64,000 nt of DNA from Chloroflexota bacterium (GCA_022824865.1 JAJDZD010000065.1:28540-92539); one strand, 5' to 3'; shown: positions 38,414-48,255, counted from the first letter of the stretch. Notes: generated by a model from the letters alone, not told the origin. Program-made: numbers and translations.

Positions 38414-38599
38414 CTATCCAGCCAACCGATCCACCGCCACGGCAATGGCCACCGCCGCGCTCACGGATCCCAGCATCAGGCCGACAATCCACTTGGTCAG
38501 CCGATTCTCCAGATCGCCTATGGCCTTGTGTAGATCGGCTTTCGTCGCCAGGTGCTCGTAACCGCCTTCCAGGCGGCTGAGCCGGTCTCGGTCATCCAT
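38414..38599 (-). CDS. Small coiled-coil/membrane-anchor protein
   Basis: A 61-residue protein: a charged amphipathic helix (DDRDRLSRLEGGYEHLATKA, DLHKAIGDLENRLTK) followed by one C-terminal membrane helix (WIVGLMLGSVSAAVAIAVAV). It resembles XhlA-like or DUF1640-like tail-anchored coiled coils. The ATG at 38599 is chosen because upstream residues look non-coding. It lies 149 bases upstream of rpmG on the opposite side of its likely promoter. Function unknown. Confidence 0.5.
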   Translation of the reverse strand: MDDRDRLSRLEGGYEHLATKADLHKAIGDLENRLTKWIVGLMLGSVSAAVAIAVAVDRLAG

Positions 38600-38829
38600 C
38601 GAAAGGGCGGTCAAGGTTCTGCCTCCATTGCGGTAGGTAAAACAATTTCCGCCCTGCGCACAGTCTACGACCTCGCCGCCTAAGCCCAGGGCCTCGCGAC
38701 CTCCGCGTCGCGCAGCACTGTCAGACCGCAAACGAACAGCCTCCACCGGCTTACGACTTTCGCGCCCCCTTTGGCAACCGCGCCCCCCGCACCGCAGTAT
38801 TGGGTACCGCACGGCTGGAGAATCGACCT

Positions 38830-40569
38830 ATGTCCACCGATGGACTCACCTACGCCGGGCGTTTGAGCGATTTCGCCTCCGGGACCTGCCACCGAGTGCG
38901 CGCGGGCGACCGCACCCTGGTGCTCATCCGGAACGGCGACGGCGTTTACGCCCTGGACAACCGCTGCCCCCACATGGGCTTCCCCCTCGATCGCGGCAGC
39001 GTCGACGACGGCATCCTCACCTGCCACTGACATCACGCCCGATTTGACTTGACGACGGGCGGCACCTTCGACTTGTGGGCCGACGACGTACCCGCCTTTC
39101 CGACTCAGGTCATCGACGGCGACGTCTGGGTTGATCTACGAAACGGCCGCGACGAACTGGCCCATCACCGCCGGCGCCTGCGCGCCGGCCTCGAGCAGAA
39201 CCTCTCGCTCGTCATTGCAAAAGCTGCGGTTTCCCTCGTCGAAGGCGGCGCCGACCCCCGCGAACCCTTCCGCATCGGCCTCGAGTTCGGCACCCGCTAC
39301 CAGAGCGACGGCTGGGGCCCCGGCCTCACGGTACTCACCTGCATGATGAATCTACTCCCGCATCTGCCGCCCGAACAGCACGCCCGCGCCATCTTTCACG
39401 GGCTGTCGAACGTGGCCGGCGACTCCTCCGGATCGCCGCCCAAGTTCGAGGTCGGCCCCCTGCCCGACGCTCCCGCCGATTCGGCCACCCTCAAGCGCTG
39501 GTTCCGGCGCTTCGTCGACGTGCGCGATGCCACCGGCGCGGAACGCTGCCTGCTCACGGCCATTCAAGCCGGAATCGACCAGGCCGCCATTGCCGACATG
39601 CTCTTCGCCGCGGCCACCGACCACCGCTACCTGTCCAACGGCCACGTGCTCGACTTCACCAACAAGGCCCTGGAAGCCCTGGACATCGCCGGCTGGGACT
39701 TGGCTGAGACGGTAATCGGCTCCCTCGCCCGCGGCTACGCCGACGCCGGCCGCATGGAGGAGTCCAACGCCTGGCGCCGGCCGATCGACCTTGTGGAGAT
39801 ACTGGAAGACACGTTCGAGGACCTTCCCGACATCCTGGCGGCCGACATCAAACCCACCCAATGGGACGGCCGTGCCGACCTCATAGAAACGGTACTGGGC
39901 GAGGATCCCCAGGCCATCGCCGACTCGCTCACGGACGCCCTGCGCCACGGCGCCGATCCCGTCGAGCTCGCCGACGCCGTCACCCAGGCCGCCATCACCC
40001 GAGTGGCCCAGTTCCACGTCACCAACGAGTTCGGCGACTGGGACCGGGCGCTCCACACCCTTTCGTTCGCCAACGCCGTCCGCGGAGGCCTGGAACGATC
40101 GGGCTCGCGGGAACTGGTGCGCGGCATCTACGACGCTGCCATGAGCGTCTACCTGGACCGCTTCCTCAACGTCCCGCCCGCCCGTCTGCCCCGGGCCAAT
40201 GGCCACACGTCGGGAAGCGAGCTGCTGGAATTTCTGCCCGACCTCCTCGACCGCCAGCAACAGGTCGACGAAGCCGCCAGCCTCGTCGTTGACTACCGCG
40301 CCACCGATGCGCCGGTGGAGACCCTCCTCGCCGCGCTGGGCGGCAACCTGTTGCGGGAGGACCGCAACTTCCACACCATCCAAGCGGTGGAGGCCAGCAT
40401 TCACCAGGCCAACCTGAGCGGCGATCCCGCCGACGCCACCCTGGCGCTGGTGGCCGGCGCCCGCTATCTCGCGGCGCACGCGCCCACCGTCCGTTCCCAG
40501 GGCCAGACGTTCCAGATCGCCCAGCGCCTGCAGCGCGGCGAACGCCTGTTCGAGGAGGCGTCCGACTGA
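38830..40569 (+). CDS. Rieske [2Fe-2S] protein with large helical C-terminal domain, interrupted by in-frame UGA
   Basis: One gene of about 579 codons with a single UGA at 39028-39030. Before it: STDGLTYAGRLSDFASGTCH, DNRCPHMGFPLDRGSVDDG, ILTCH; after it: HHARFDLTTGGTFDLWADDV. The Rieske motif is CxH...CxxH; in this subfamily the second half is normally CHWHHARFDL, so the UGA replaces the Trp between the two His. Residues after about 100 form a 480-residue all-helical domain (for example TRYQSDGWGPGLTVLTCMMN), common to this protein type and of unknown function. ATG 38830 has GGAG ten bases upstream. Both parts read normally, so either UGA is decoded (Trp or Sec) or the gene suffered one recent TGG-to-TGA change. 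The next gene follows 23 bases later. Confidence 0.72.
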
Positions 40570-40592
40570 GCGGCGACAACTCCGAGGGTGTC

Positions 40593-41702
40593 GTGGCCGT
40601 CTTCCACGGGATCAAGAAGCCCTTCACGTTTCTCAGCTTCCCAGTCCCCGACCCGCGGCCCGGCGCGATCGTGCTCAAGATGCGGCTCGCCAACATCTGT
40701 GGGTCCGACCTGCACTACTGGCGCGGCGACGCCGACCTGGTGGGCCGCGGCTTCGAAATGCCCTACGCCCTCGGCCACGAGGGCGTAGGTGAGGTCTTCC
40801 GCCTGGGCAAGGGTGTGACCACCGACTCGGCCGGCCAGCCCGTGCGCGAGGGCGACCGCGTCGTCTTCCGCTACTTCGACCCCTGCGGCCGCTGTGCCGT
40901 CTGCCTGAAGGACCACCCCTACGCCTGCCCCTACCGGCAGCGCGAACGCCTGCGCGGCGTGCGCCACTGGCCTCACTTTCGCGGCACCTTCGCCCAGTAC
41001 TACTACCTGTACCCCGGCCACACCATGTTCCGGGTTCCCGAGGGATTGACCGACGCGTCTGTCGCCGGCGTGAACTGCGCGCTGACGCAGGTCGTTTCCG
41101 GCCTCGACCGGGCCAAACTTCGCCCCGGCGAAAGCGTCGCCATCCAGGGCGCCGGCGGTCTGGGTCTCTACGCCGCCGCCATAGCCAAATCCCGCGGCGC
41201 GGGCCCAGTCATCGCCATCGACGGCATTCCCTCTCGGCTCGAACTGGCCCGCGCCTTCGGGGCCGACGAAACCATCGACATCACCCAGGCCGACACCCCC
41301 GAGGCTCGCGTCCAGGCCGTCCGCGACCTCACCGGAGGCCTGGGCGCAGACGTAACGCTGGAACTCGTGGGCCACCCGGGCGTCGTCGCGGAAGGCGTCT
41401 ACATGACCGCGCCCGCCGGCCGCTTCGTCGAAATCGGCAACATCAACGTCGGCTGGGCGGGCTCCTTCGACCCGTCAGACGCCGTGCTGCGCAGCGTCAC
41501 GCTGATCGGCGTCGCCCACTACCGGGCCCGTGACCTCGCCGCCGCGCTGGCCTTCGTCGCCCGCGAGTCCGGACGCCTGCCATTCGATGAAATGCTGGCC
41601 AGCCGCTTCAACCTCACCGACATCAACGACGCCTTCGTCCAGCAGGACGCCGGTCAGGTCACCCGCAGCGCGCTCGTTCCCCACCCGGCCGAGGCGGCAT
41701 AG
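40593..41702 (+). CDS. Zinc-binding alcohol dehydrogenase (MDR superfamily)
   Basis: A 369-residue zinc-dependent dehydrogenase. Catalytic zinc: NICGSDLHYWRGD (Cys) and ALGHEGVGEV (His-Glu). Structural zinc: CGRCAVCLKDHPYAC, four Cys with normal spacing. The cofactor motif IQGAGGLGLYAAAIAKSRG is followed by an acidic VIAIDG, suggesting NAD. It starts at a GTG 23 bases after the Rieske gene on the same strand, so the two are probably one operon, possibly electron-transfer plus oxidation of an alcohol. Substrate not evident. Confidence 0.9.
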   Translation: MAVFHGIKKPFTFLSFPVPDPRPGAIVLKMRLANICGSDLHYWRGDADLVGRGFEMPYALGHEGVGEVFRLGKGVTTDSAGQPVREGDRVVFRYFDPCGRCAVCLKDHPYACPYRQRERLRGVRHWPHFRGTFAQYYYLYPGHTMFRVPEGLTDASVAGVNCALTQVVSGLDRAKLRPGESVAIQGAGGLGLYAAAIAKSRGAGPVIAIDGIPSRLELARAFGADETIDITQADTPEARVQAVRDLTGGLGADVTLELVGHPGVVAEGVYMTAPAGRFVEIGNINVGWAGSFDPSDAVLRSVTLIGVAHYRARDLAAALAFVARESGRLPFDEMLASRFNLTDINDAFVQQDAGQVTRSALVPHPAEAA

Positions 41703-41718
41703 AGGGCCCAGTCGAAGT

Positions 41719-41756
41719 CGACGAGAGGCCGGCAAATGCCCGCCGACCCCTCGTCG
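41719..41756. terminator. Possible hairpin between convergent genes
   Basis: CGACGAG (41719-41725) pairs with CTCGTCG (41750-41756), with further GC pairs inside. It fills the 58-base gap between the convergent dehydrogenase and MMPL genes. There is no strong U-tract, so its efficiency is uncertain. Confidence 0.45.
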
Positions 41757-41760
41757 CTTC

Positions 41761-44154
41761 CTATCGAACCGTTGTTGTCGGCTCCGACTCGGCGACCTCG
41801 ACCGGCACCGGCACTTGCGACGTTTCAATGCGCGACGGCCACCAGTTCCAGCGCCGCAGCAGCAGCACGATGCTCGGCACGAACAACGCCCGCACGATAA
41901 ACGTGTCCATCAGCACGCCCAGCGCCACCGCAAACCCAAGCTGATAGATATCGCGCAACGGAAACGTGGTCAGAACCGAGAACGTCCCAGCCAGGATCAG
42001 GCCGGCCGAAGTAATCACCCCGCCGGTTCGCGCCAGGGCCGTGCGAACACCTTCAACCAGCCCTCGCTCCTGAACTTCCTCGCGCACCCGCGAGATGATC
42101 AGGATGTTGTAGTCGGCCCCCAGCGCCGCCAGGAAGATGAACATCCAGACGGGGTTCTGATAGCCGACCCCGGGGTGATCCATGAAGTTCTGGAAGATCA
42201 CGACCGAGAGCCCAACCGCCGACAGGAAGCTCAGAACCACACTGCCCAGCAGGTAGGTCGCCGCCACGACGCTGCGCAGCAAGGCCAGGAGAATTATCCA
42301 GATCAGCACGATCACGATCGGACCGATGAGCGCCGTGTCGCGATTCACGGATGCCCGCGCGTCGGTCTGCAGCGCCGTCGGACCGCCAACCAGGATCTCC
42401 GCGTTCTCCAGCGACGTTCCGACAACGACGGATCGCGCGATCTGGCGGATGTCCTCAATGCGATCGATCGCCGGCACCTCGTACGGCTGGTCCGCCATCA
42501 CCACGTCCAGCCGAGCGGTGGTCCCGTCGGGCGATACAAACCGTCGGCCGGCGAAGTAGGCCTGCAGGACGGCCTGCTGCTGCGGATCCGCATTGGCCGG
42601 CGGGCCCGCGGCCGGTGCGCCTCCAGGCGGACCGCTTGGCGTTCCGTCCCGTACCGCCGGCGGCAACTGCGCAATCGCCGCCTGCAGCGTTGCCGCGTCG
42701 ACCGCCGATGCTTCCCCGGTGGGACGCGTGGGCCCACTAACCCGTGCGACGCCCGGAACTGCCGCCACGGCCTGTGTGAGCTGATCCAGGTCAACCAGGC
42801 TTCCGTCGACATCGGTCGTGCGGACGTAAATGTTCGTCGGCGCAAGTTCGCCGGCGCCGAAGCTGTCGTCCATGATCTGCGCGCCGATCTTCGACTCGGC
42901 GCTGTCAGGGAATCCATCGATAAAGCTGAAGTTCGGCTTCATGCTGGGTGCGCCCGCCGCGAACACCACCAGGAGCACCAGCGTCACCGCAAACGTGGCG
43001 ACCGGACGCCGCGTCACGACGTCCGCCACCCGCGACCAGATGCGCGAGTGCTCCGTGCCGCTCACGTGCATCTTGCCGGGCCAGAAGGCTGCGCGACCCA
43101 GCAGGACCGCAAGCGCCGGCACGAGTGTGAGACCGCTGACAAGCATCAGGAAGATCGCCATGGCCAGAACCGGACCCATCGCCTGGAACGATCCAAAGCT
43201 GGCCAGCAGCAATGCCAACATGGCCGCGATTGTCGTGCCCGCACTCGAAGCGATAGCCGGCCCGATCCGCTGGAGCGATACCTCCATGGCTCGCCAGCGA
43301 TCCGGCTGACGGCGTAACTCCTCGCGGTACCGCGCGACAATGAACAACGTGAAATCGGTGCCCGCGCCGAACATCAACACCGACATCAAAGCGGTGACCT
43401 GCCCGTTCAACGACAGCCCGAAGTTCTCGGCCAGCAAGGCGGCCACCGATTGCGCCACCAATAGCGTCCAGCCCACCCCCGCCAGCGGCAACAGGGCCAG
43501 CGCCGGTGAGCGGTAAATCAGCAGCAGGAGCACGAGAACCAGCATCACGGTGATCATCGTGACCCGGAAGTCGAAGGTTCCAAATACCTCAACGGCATCG
43601 GAAACAATTCCGGCCGGGCCGGTGACCGCCACCGTCAGGCCAATGTCTTCGACTTCGGCCCGCGCCTGGTCGCGAATCCATTGCACGGCCGCTCCGAACG
43701 TCTCGGTGTCGCGGGCTCCCGAAAGCGTGACGATCGTGGTCACGGTCGTTCCGTCCGGCGCCGTCAGCGCGCTCGCGGCGTCGGGTGACCCGCTCAATGA
43801 GAGCACCGACTGGATTTCCTCCGGCGCGCTATCCGACTGCAACGCCGCGTCAGCCTTCGCTATTGCCGCCAGGTCGGCATCCGACAGCCCCTCAGGGCGA
43901 TGAAAGACGACGATGGCCGGGACGCCCTGTCCGCGCGGGAACTTCTCCGAGACCAATTCCAGGACGCGCCGGGACTCCGAGTCGCTTGGCAGGAAGTCTT
44001 CCTGGCTGGTAGTCGTCACGTCGCCCAGCGGCGGCGCCGCCACGATCACGACCACGCCCACCACGATCCACGCGACGATCACGGCCGCCGCCCGGCGCCA
44101 ACTGGCGGCCAGGCTGGCCAGCAATCCAAACATCGACACCTTGTTCCGATTCAC
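41761..44154 (-). CDS. MMPL/RND-family membrane transporter
   Basis: A 797-residue MMPL-type exporter with the two-fold RND layout: helix 1 near residue 25, an extracytoplasmic domain (about 50-180), helices 2-6, a second extracytoplasmic domain (about 395-550, with a Pro/Gly/Ala-rich insert) and helices 8-12. The proton-relay motifs are present in both halves: LMFGAGTDFTLFIVARYREE and ALGADYNILIISRVREEV. Such proteins export lipids or peptides, or provide drug resistance, driven by protons. The cargo is not indicated. An internal start MFGLL is possible. Upstream on the same strand, after 120 bases, is the SnoaL-like gene. Confidence 0.92.
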   Translation of the reverse strand: MNRNKVSMFGLLASLAASWRRAAAVIVAWIVVGVVVIVAAPPLGDVTTTSQEDFLPSDSESRRVLELVSEKFPRGQGVPAIVVFHRPEGLSDADLAAIAKADAALQSDSAPEEIQSVLSLSGSPDAASALTAPDGTTVTTIVTLSGARDTETFGAAVQWIRDQARAEVEDIGLTVAVTGPAGIVSDAVEVFGTFDFRVTMITVMLVLVLLLLIYRSPALALLPLAGVGWTLLVAQSVAALLAENFGLSLNGQVTALMSVLMFGAGTDFTLFIVARYREELRRQPDRWRAMEVSLQRIGPAIASSAGTTIAAMLALLLASFGSFQAMGPVLAMAIFLMLVSGLTLVPALAVLLGRAAFWPGKMHVSGTEHSRIWSRVADVVTRRPVATFAVTLVLLVVFAAGAPSMKPNFSFIDGFPDSAESKIGAQIMDDSFGAGELAPTNIYVRTTDVDGSLVDLDQLTQAVAAVPGVARVSGPTRPTGEASAVDAATLQAAIAQLPPAVRDGTPSGPPGGAPAAGPPANADPQQQAVLQAYFAGRRFVSPDGTTARLDVVMADQPYEVPAIDRIEDIRQIARSVVVGTSLENAEILVGGPTALQTDARASVNRDTALIGPIVIVLIWIILLALLRSVVAATYLLGSVVLSFLSAVGLSVVIFQNFMDHPGVGYQNPVWMFIFLAALGADYNILIISRVREEVQERGLVEGVRTALARTGGVITSAGLILAGTFSVLTTFPLRDIYQLGFAVALGVLMDTFIVRALFVPSIVLLLRRWNWWPSRIETSQVPVPVEVAESEPTTTVR

Positions 44155-44274
44155 GCTTATGGCTTCAGACTGTGGTACGCGCTACGTGCGAATTGTGAAA
44201 AACGTCACGAAGTCTCTGCAAGCCCTCGACCGGCGGTGAGCCGCGCCGGCTGAAGCTCCCTGGCTCACCCGGCC

Positions 44275-44811
44275 CTACAGCAATCCAAGCTGCTGCCTGA
44301 AACCCAGCGAGTCGAACATCGCCCAGCTCTCGGCAATCCGGTCCCCCTCGAACCGGTAGATGTAAATCGCCGATGCCTCGAACGTGTTCCCGCTCGGTTG
44401 GATCCCCAGGCCCTGGCCCGTATGCGTCCCGCGCCACGTCACCCGCGCAATGATCTTGCCCGGCGCCATGATCCATTCGTCCGCCGTAATGCTCAGATCG
44501 GGAAACGAGCTGCGCAGTTCAGGAATCTCGATTTTGAACCCGTCCCGCCCGATCGTGCGCCCGTCCTGCATGTGCAGCACGTAGTCCGTCGTGAACAGCT
44601 CGTCGATCAGGCTGATGTCGCCCCGGTTCCACGACTCCTCGTAGAACCTCTCGATCAACGCCCGCTCCGCCGCCCCGGCCACACCCTCCGGCTCACTGCC
44701 ACCCAGCAGCACGCTCGCAACCGCTCCCACCAGCGCACCAACCGCAGCCGCCAGCAGTGCGGACACGAGCACCGTGTACATAACCGAACGCCCCGACGTC
44801 GTCTGGCTCAC
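44275..44811 (-). CDS. Membrane-anchored SnoaL-like (ester-cyclase type) protein
   Basis: A 178-residue protein: one N-terminal helix (YTVLVSALLAAAVGALVGAV), then a SnoaL-like alpha+beta-barrel domain of the NTF2 fold (RALIERFYEESWNRGDISLI, DELFTTDYVLHM, LRSSFPDLSITADEWIMAPG, FRFEGDRIAESW-like end). The pattern F..N.gd...ld.l...dyv.H and the Asp/His positions match the family's ester-cyclase branch. Many are binding or cyclase-like proteins without proven substrate. The membrane anchor is unusual for this fold. Confidence 0.8.
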   Translation of the reverse strand: MSQTTSGRSVMYTVLVSALLAAAVGALVGAVASVLLGGSEPEGVAGAAERALIERFYEESWNRGDISLIDELFTTDYVLHMQDGRTIGRDGFKIEIPELRSSFPDLSITADEWIMAPGKIIARVTWRGTHTGQGLGIQPSGNTFEASAIYIYRFEGDRIAESWAMFDSLGFRQQLGLL

Positions 44812-44899
44812 AGATTCCAGTCCTCTTCACCGCCGACCTTCGGCGCCGGTCAGTCTAAGACGCACCCACCGTGCAAGGACTCAGCGGTTTGCGCGGACA

Positions 44900-45253
44900 C
44901 TAGGCCGTCGAAGACGAGTCCCGGTCGCCTCGCTGCTCGCCCATCTCCTCCAGCATCGACCGAATCGTCGTCGCCGCCACGTCCAGGCCTCGGAAGTAGA
45001 CCTGCCGATACGTCTCGTCCGAAGCCCCGAAGTAAAAGTGAGTAGGCGCGTACTGAATCCCCGCGAATGACCTGGCCTGGGCGGACTCCGGGCCGTACAT
45101 GTCGGCAATAGCGGCGGTCGTGTCTTCTCTCCACTTCTGAAACTCCCGCGATCCAACCACCCGCTCCGGCGACCGCCACGCCAGTTCCTTGAGTCGGGGT
45201 ACGGCTTCCAACGCCCTGGTCAACGGCTCGAATGAATCTGAGCTAGTCGACAT
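44900..45253 (-). CDS. Conserved-looking hypothetical protein
   Basis: A 117-residue soluble protein (TSSDSFEPLTRALEAVPRLK, EFQKWREDTTAAIADMYGPE, SFAGIQYAPTHFYFGASDET, VAATTIRSMLEEMG). The mix of a helix-rich start and a central beta segment around IQYAPTHF looks like a real domain and recalls N-terminal parts of defence-linked or TIR-associated proteins, but I cannot name a family. No membrane segment. It lies between the SnoaL-like and Gfo/Idh/MocA genes on the same strand, with gaps of 35-90 bases. Confidence 0.55.
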   Translation of the reverse strand: MSTSSDSFEPLTRALEAVPRLKELAWRSPERVVGSREFQKWREDTTAAIADMYGPESAQARSFAGIQYAPTHFYFGASDETYRQVYFRGLDVAATTIRSMLEEMGEQRGDRDSSSTA

Positions 45254-45288
45254 CGCCTCCGCCCAACGTCATCGCCCGAACGCCGGCA

Positions 45289-46401
45289 CTAAATCCACGG
45301 ATTCGTCGCATCCTCCAGCGGCAACGCAATCGGCCGCCCTTCCAAATGCGACCGGTACGCCCCCACCAGCATCTCCACGCCCATCAACGCGTCCTGGCCC
45401 GTGCAGGTCGTCGGCCGGACTTCCCCACCGTGAATCAGCCGCACCAGTTCGCACCCGTGCACGTGGTTGCTCCAGGTCATGGTGTCTACGCCCTCCGGCG
45501 CCCAGGGATCATCCGCAACAATCTCTTCCCAGCCCACCTGGCCGCCTGTCGGAAATACATCCCCCCGCGGCAGCAGGTGAAACTGCCCCCGCGGCTGATT
45601 CCGCAACGTCACCAGCGCGTGCTGGTAGTAGCAGTCCGCTCCCAGCCGGTCCGAACCGTATGACCCGTCACCCACCGGCACCGACTCGAACGTGCCGATA
45701 ACCCCGCTCGGAAACAGGTACGTCGCCGACACCCGGTCGCCCGCGATCGGCCCGGCCCCGTTTTCGGTTCGCCCGACCGCGTCCGCGCGCGCCGCCGGCC
45801 GCCCGTCCTGCAACACCAGCCCCGACACCTGCACCGGAGCCTCGCCCACCAAGTACAGCATCGCGTCAAACACGTGCGGCGCATGGATCATCGACTCTTC
45901 CACCCCCACCCGGTGGTCGCCCTTGTCCATGGCGCGAATCCGCGTCAGCGGGCCCCACTCGCCGGCCTCGCCGCGCGCCCGGATCGTCTGCATCCCGGGG
46001 TGCTCGCGGCTGCGGTGCGCCAGGATCACGTGCGTCCCCGCAGCCTCGGCGGCACCCATAATCGCCCGCGCCTGGTCCGCCCAAGGCGCCAGCGGCTTCT
46101 CTACATACAAGCCCTTCGCCCCGGCCTCTATGGCCGCCAGCGTTTCCTCGACCCGCCCGTCGTCGTACCAGTGCCGCGCGATCGCCACAATGTCCGGCCG
46201 CTCCTGCTCCAGCATCTCGCGATAGTCGGCGTACGTCCGCTCCGCCCCGCATGCGGCCGCCAGTTCGTCGCGCCCCTCGTCCACCGGGTCCGCCAGCGCC
46301 ACCATCCGCACGTCCGGATTGGCCTGCCACGCCCGATGCAATCCATGCCCGGCCCCGCCCAGGTCGCTATTCGCAATCGTCACGGCACGCAACGCAGACA
46401 T
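45289..46401 (-). CDS. Gfo/Idh/MocA-family oxidoreductase (3)
   Basis: A 370-residue family member: RAVTIANSDLGGAGHGLHRA at the start (a modified GxGxxG), PDIVAIARHWYDDGRVEETL, GLYVEKPLAPWADQARAI (Lys-Pro motif near residue 100), and ESMIHAPHVFDAMLYLVGEA with the catalytic His-Asp in the usual region. It should oxidise or reduce a sugar-like compound with NAD(P). It is a distant paralog of the pair at 23985-26016. No other sugar-pathway gene lies next to it; the DrrAB-like exporter is 58 bases upstream on the same strand. Confidence 0.86.
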   Translation of the reverse strand: MSALRAVTIANSDLGGAGHGLHRAWQANPDVRMVALADPVDEGRDELAAACGAERTYADYREMLEQERPDIVAIARHWYDDGRVEETLAAIEAGAKGLYVEKPLAPWADQARAIMGAAEAAGTHVILAHRSREHPGMQTIRARGEAGEWGPLTRIRAMDKGDHRVGVEESMIHAPHVFDAMLYLVGEAPVQVSGLVLQDGRPAARADAVGRTENGAGPIAGDRVSATYLFPSGVIGTFESVPVGDGSYGSDRLGADCYYQHALVTLRNQPRGQFHLLPRGDVFPTGGQVGWEEIVADDPWAPEGVDTMTWSNHVHGCELVRLIHGGEVRPTTCTGQDALMGVEMLVGAYRSHLEGRPIALPLEDATNPWI

Positions 46402-46459
46402 CGGCAGCTACTTCCGGGTTCCGCAAGCCGACGGGAGTCTACTGGCTAGCGACGACCGC

Positions 46460-47251
46460 CTACTGGATCGACCGGTACCGCCACACCGCCAGCGGCACGA
46501 ACACCGCCATGATCCCCGCCATCCAGGCCAGCGCCCACACCAGCGGCTCCCAGAAATCCGTCCCCAGCGCCAGCCCGCGCATCGCGTTGACCGTGTGCGT
46601 GACCGGGCTGTTCTCGGCCACGACTTCCAGCCAATCGGGCATCGTCTCCACTGGCACGAAAACCGAGCTCACGAACACCAGCGGAAACAACCACACGAAC
46701 GACGCCACCTGCGCCGTCTCCGCCCGCCTGACGCTGGTGCCGATGGCCGCCGAAATCCAGCAAAACGTCTGACCGAACAACACCGCCACAAACGGCATCG
46801 CAATCGCCCCGGCCACCGTCCCGTGGTACCGGAACCCGATCAGGAATCCAACCCCCAGCATCAGCCCGACCACAAACACATTCCGCGTCGTATCGGCCAG
46901 GATCCGTCCCGCCACCACCGCTGACCGAGCCATCGGCAGCGTGCGATAGCGGTCGATCATCCCGCTGGTCACGTCCACCGCCAGTCCCACGCCCGTCTGG
47001 GTGGACCCGAACAGCACCGACTGCGCCAGAATTCCCGGCAGCAGAAAGTCGATGTACTCCACCGGCCCGGTCGGAATCGCCCCGCCGAACACGAACGCGA
47101 ACAACAGCACGAACATCACCGGCTGGATCGTGGAAAAGACCATCAATTCCGGCTGCCGCCGGTACGCCAGCATGTTGCGCTTCCACAACTGCAGGATGTC
47201 GCCCGGCGCATGGCGCGCCTCCACCCGAATCGCGTCCATCGAAACCACCAT
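46460..47251 (-). CDS. ABC-2 type exporter permease (DrrB-like)
   Basis: A 263-residue ABC-2 permease with six helices: LWKRNMLAYRRQPELMVFST (cytoplasmic coupling helix), PVMFVLLFAFVFGGA, YIDFLLPGILAQSVLFGSTQ, VDVTSGMIDRYRTLPMARSA and the end WALAWMAGIMAVFVPLAVW. PxxxxRSAVVAGR is characteristic of DrrB-like proteins. The ATG is overlapped by the last base of the ATPase gene. Together they form an exporter of hydrophobic compounds. Confidence 0.92.
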   Translation of the reverse strand: MVVSMDAIRVEARHAPGDILQLWKRNMLAYRRQPELMVFSTIQPVMFVLLFAFVFGGAIPTGPVEYIDFLLPGILAQSVLFGSTQTGVGLAVDVTSGMIDRYRTLPMARSAVVAGRILADTTRNVFVVGLMLGVGFLIGFRYHGTVAGAIAMPFVAVLFGQTFCWISAAIGTSVRRAETAQVASFVWLFPLVFVSSVFVPVETMPDWLEVVAENSPVTHTVNAMRGLALGTDFWEPLVWALAWMAGIMAVFVPLAVWRYRSIQ

Positions 47252-48255
47252 CAGACCGCTCCCGCGGGCGCGTCGACCGGCTCGCTCTCGGCCCGGTGCC
47301 CGGTCAATGACAAGAACACTTCATCCAGCGTCGGCTGCCGCAGCCCGATGTCGGCAATCGCTACCTCGGCCTCGTCCAGCCGCCGCACCACTCCGGCCAG
47401 CCGCGTCGGACCGTTGGAAACCGCCACTGACACCGTCCCCGTGGCTTCGTCCACCGTCGGCGGCCCGTCGCCCTCGGCCTCCAGCACATCCCGCACCTGT
47501 GCCAGTGCCGCCAGGTCGCTCACCCGCACCGTCAGGTGCTCGCCGCCCGACCGCGCCTTCAGCTCCGCCGCCGTGCCCTGGGCGATGATGCGCCCGTGGT
47601 CGATCACCACAATCTCATCGGCCAGCTGATCGGCCTCTTCCAGGTACTGCGTCGTCAGCAGCACCGTCGTCCCGGTCGCCACCAGCTCGCGGATCACCGC
47701 CCACAGTTCCAGCCGCGCCTGCGGATCCAGCCCGGTCGTCGGTTCGTCCAGGAACAGCACTTCGGGATCGGCCACCAGGCTCGCCGCCAGGTCCAGCCGC
47801 CGCCGCATCCCGCCCGAATAGGTCCTGGCCTGCCGTTCGGCTGCATCCACAAGGTCGAACCGCGCCAGCAGTTCACCCGCGCGCGACGCGGCCGCCGCCC
47901 GTCCCATGTGGTACAGGTTCGCCACCATTTCCAGGTTCTCCCGGCCGGTCAGCGTGTCGTCCACAGCCGCCGACTGCCCCGCCAGCCCAATCAACGGACG
48001 CACCCGCGTCCGCTCGCGCCGCACGTCGAACCCCGCCACCGCCGCCGACCCTTCGTCCGGGTCCAGCAGCGTCGTCAGCACGCGCACCAGCGTCGTTTTG
48101 CCGGCCCCATTGGGTCCCAACAGACCCAGCACCGTCCCCCGCTCGATCTCCAGGCTCACCCCGGCCAGCGCATGCACGTCCCCAAACGACTTGTGAACGT
48201 CGCGCACCACCACAATTGGGCTGCTGCCGTTATGGCCTTGTTCCATTGGCTGCAA
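47251..48255 (-). CDS. ABC exporter ATP-binding protein (DrrA-like)
   Basis: A 334-residue ATPase of the daunorubicin-resistance type: Walker A LGPNGAGKTTLVRVLTTLLD, the Q loop GLAGQSAAVDDTLTGRENLE, signature YSGGMRRRLDLAASLV, Walker B VLFLDEPTTGLDPQARLELW, and switch LLTTQYLEEADQLADEIVVI. The extra C-terminal 90 residues are the DrrA regulatory domain. An alternative start lies three codons in (MEQG). Partner permease adjacent. Substrate unknown, so drug resistance is not implied. Confidence 0.94.
   Translation of the reverse strand: MQPMEQGHNGSSPIVVVRDVHKSFGDVHALAGVSLEIERGTVLGLLGPNGAGKTTLVRVLTTLLDPDEGSAAVAGFDVRRERTRVRPLIGLAGQSAAVDDTLTGRENLEMVANLYHMGRAAAASRAGELLARFDLVDAAERQARTYSGGMRRRLDLAASLVADPEVLFLDEPTTGLDPQARLELWAVIRELVATGTTVLLTTQYLEEADQLADEIVVIDHGRIIAQGTAAELKARSGGEHLTVRVSDLAALAQVRDVLEAEGDGPPTVDEATGTVSVAVSNGPTRLAGVVRRLDEAEVAIADIGLRQPTLDEVFLSLTGHRAESEPVDAPAGAV

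Noticed and set aside
39352..40479. A 375-codon minus-strand frame over the Rieske fusion gene
   Set aside because: Low-complexity Gly/Val/Ala translation with no family features; the plus-strand protein is the conserved one.
41530..43317. A 595-codon plus-strand frame
   Set aside because: It is antisense to the MMPL transporter gene, is Arg/His/Gln-rich with no domain, and reflects GC-rich third positions.
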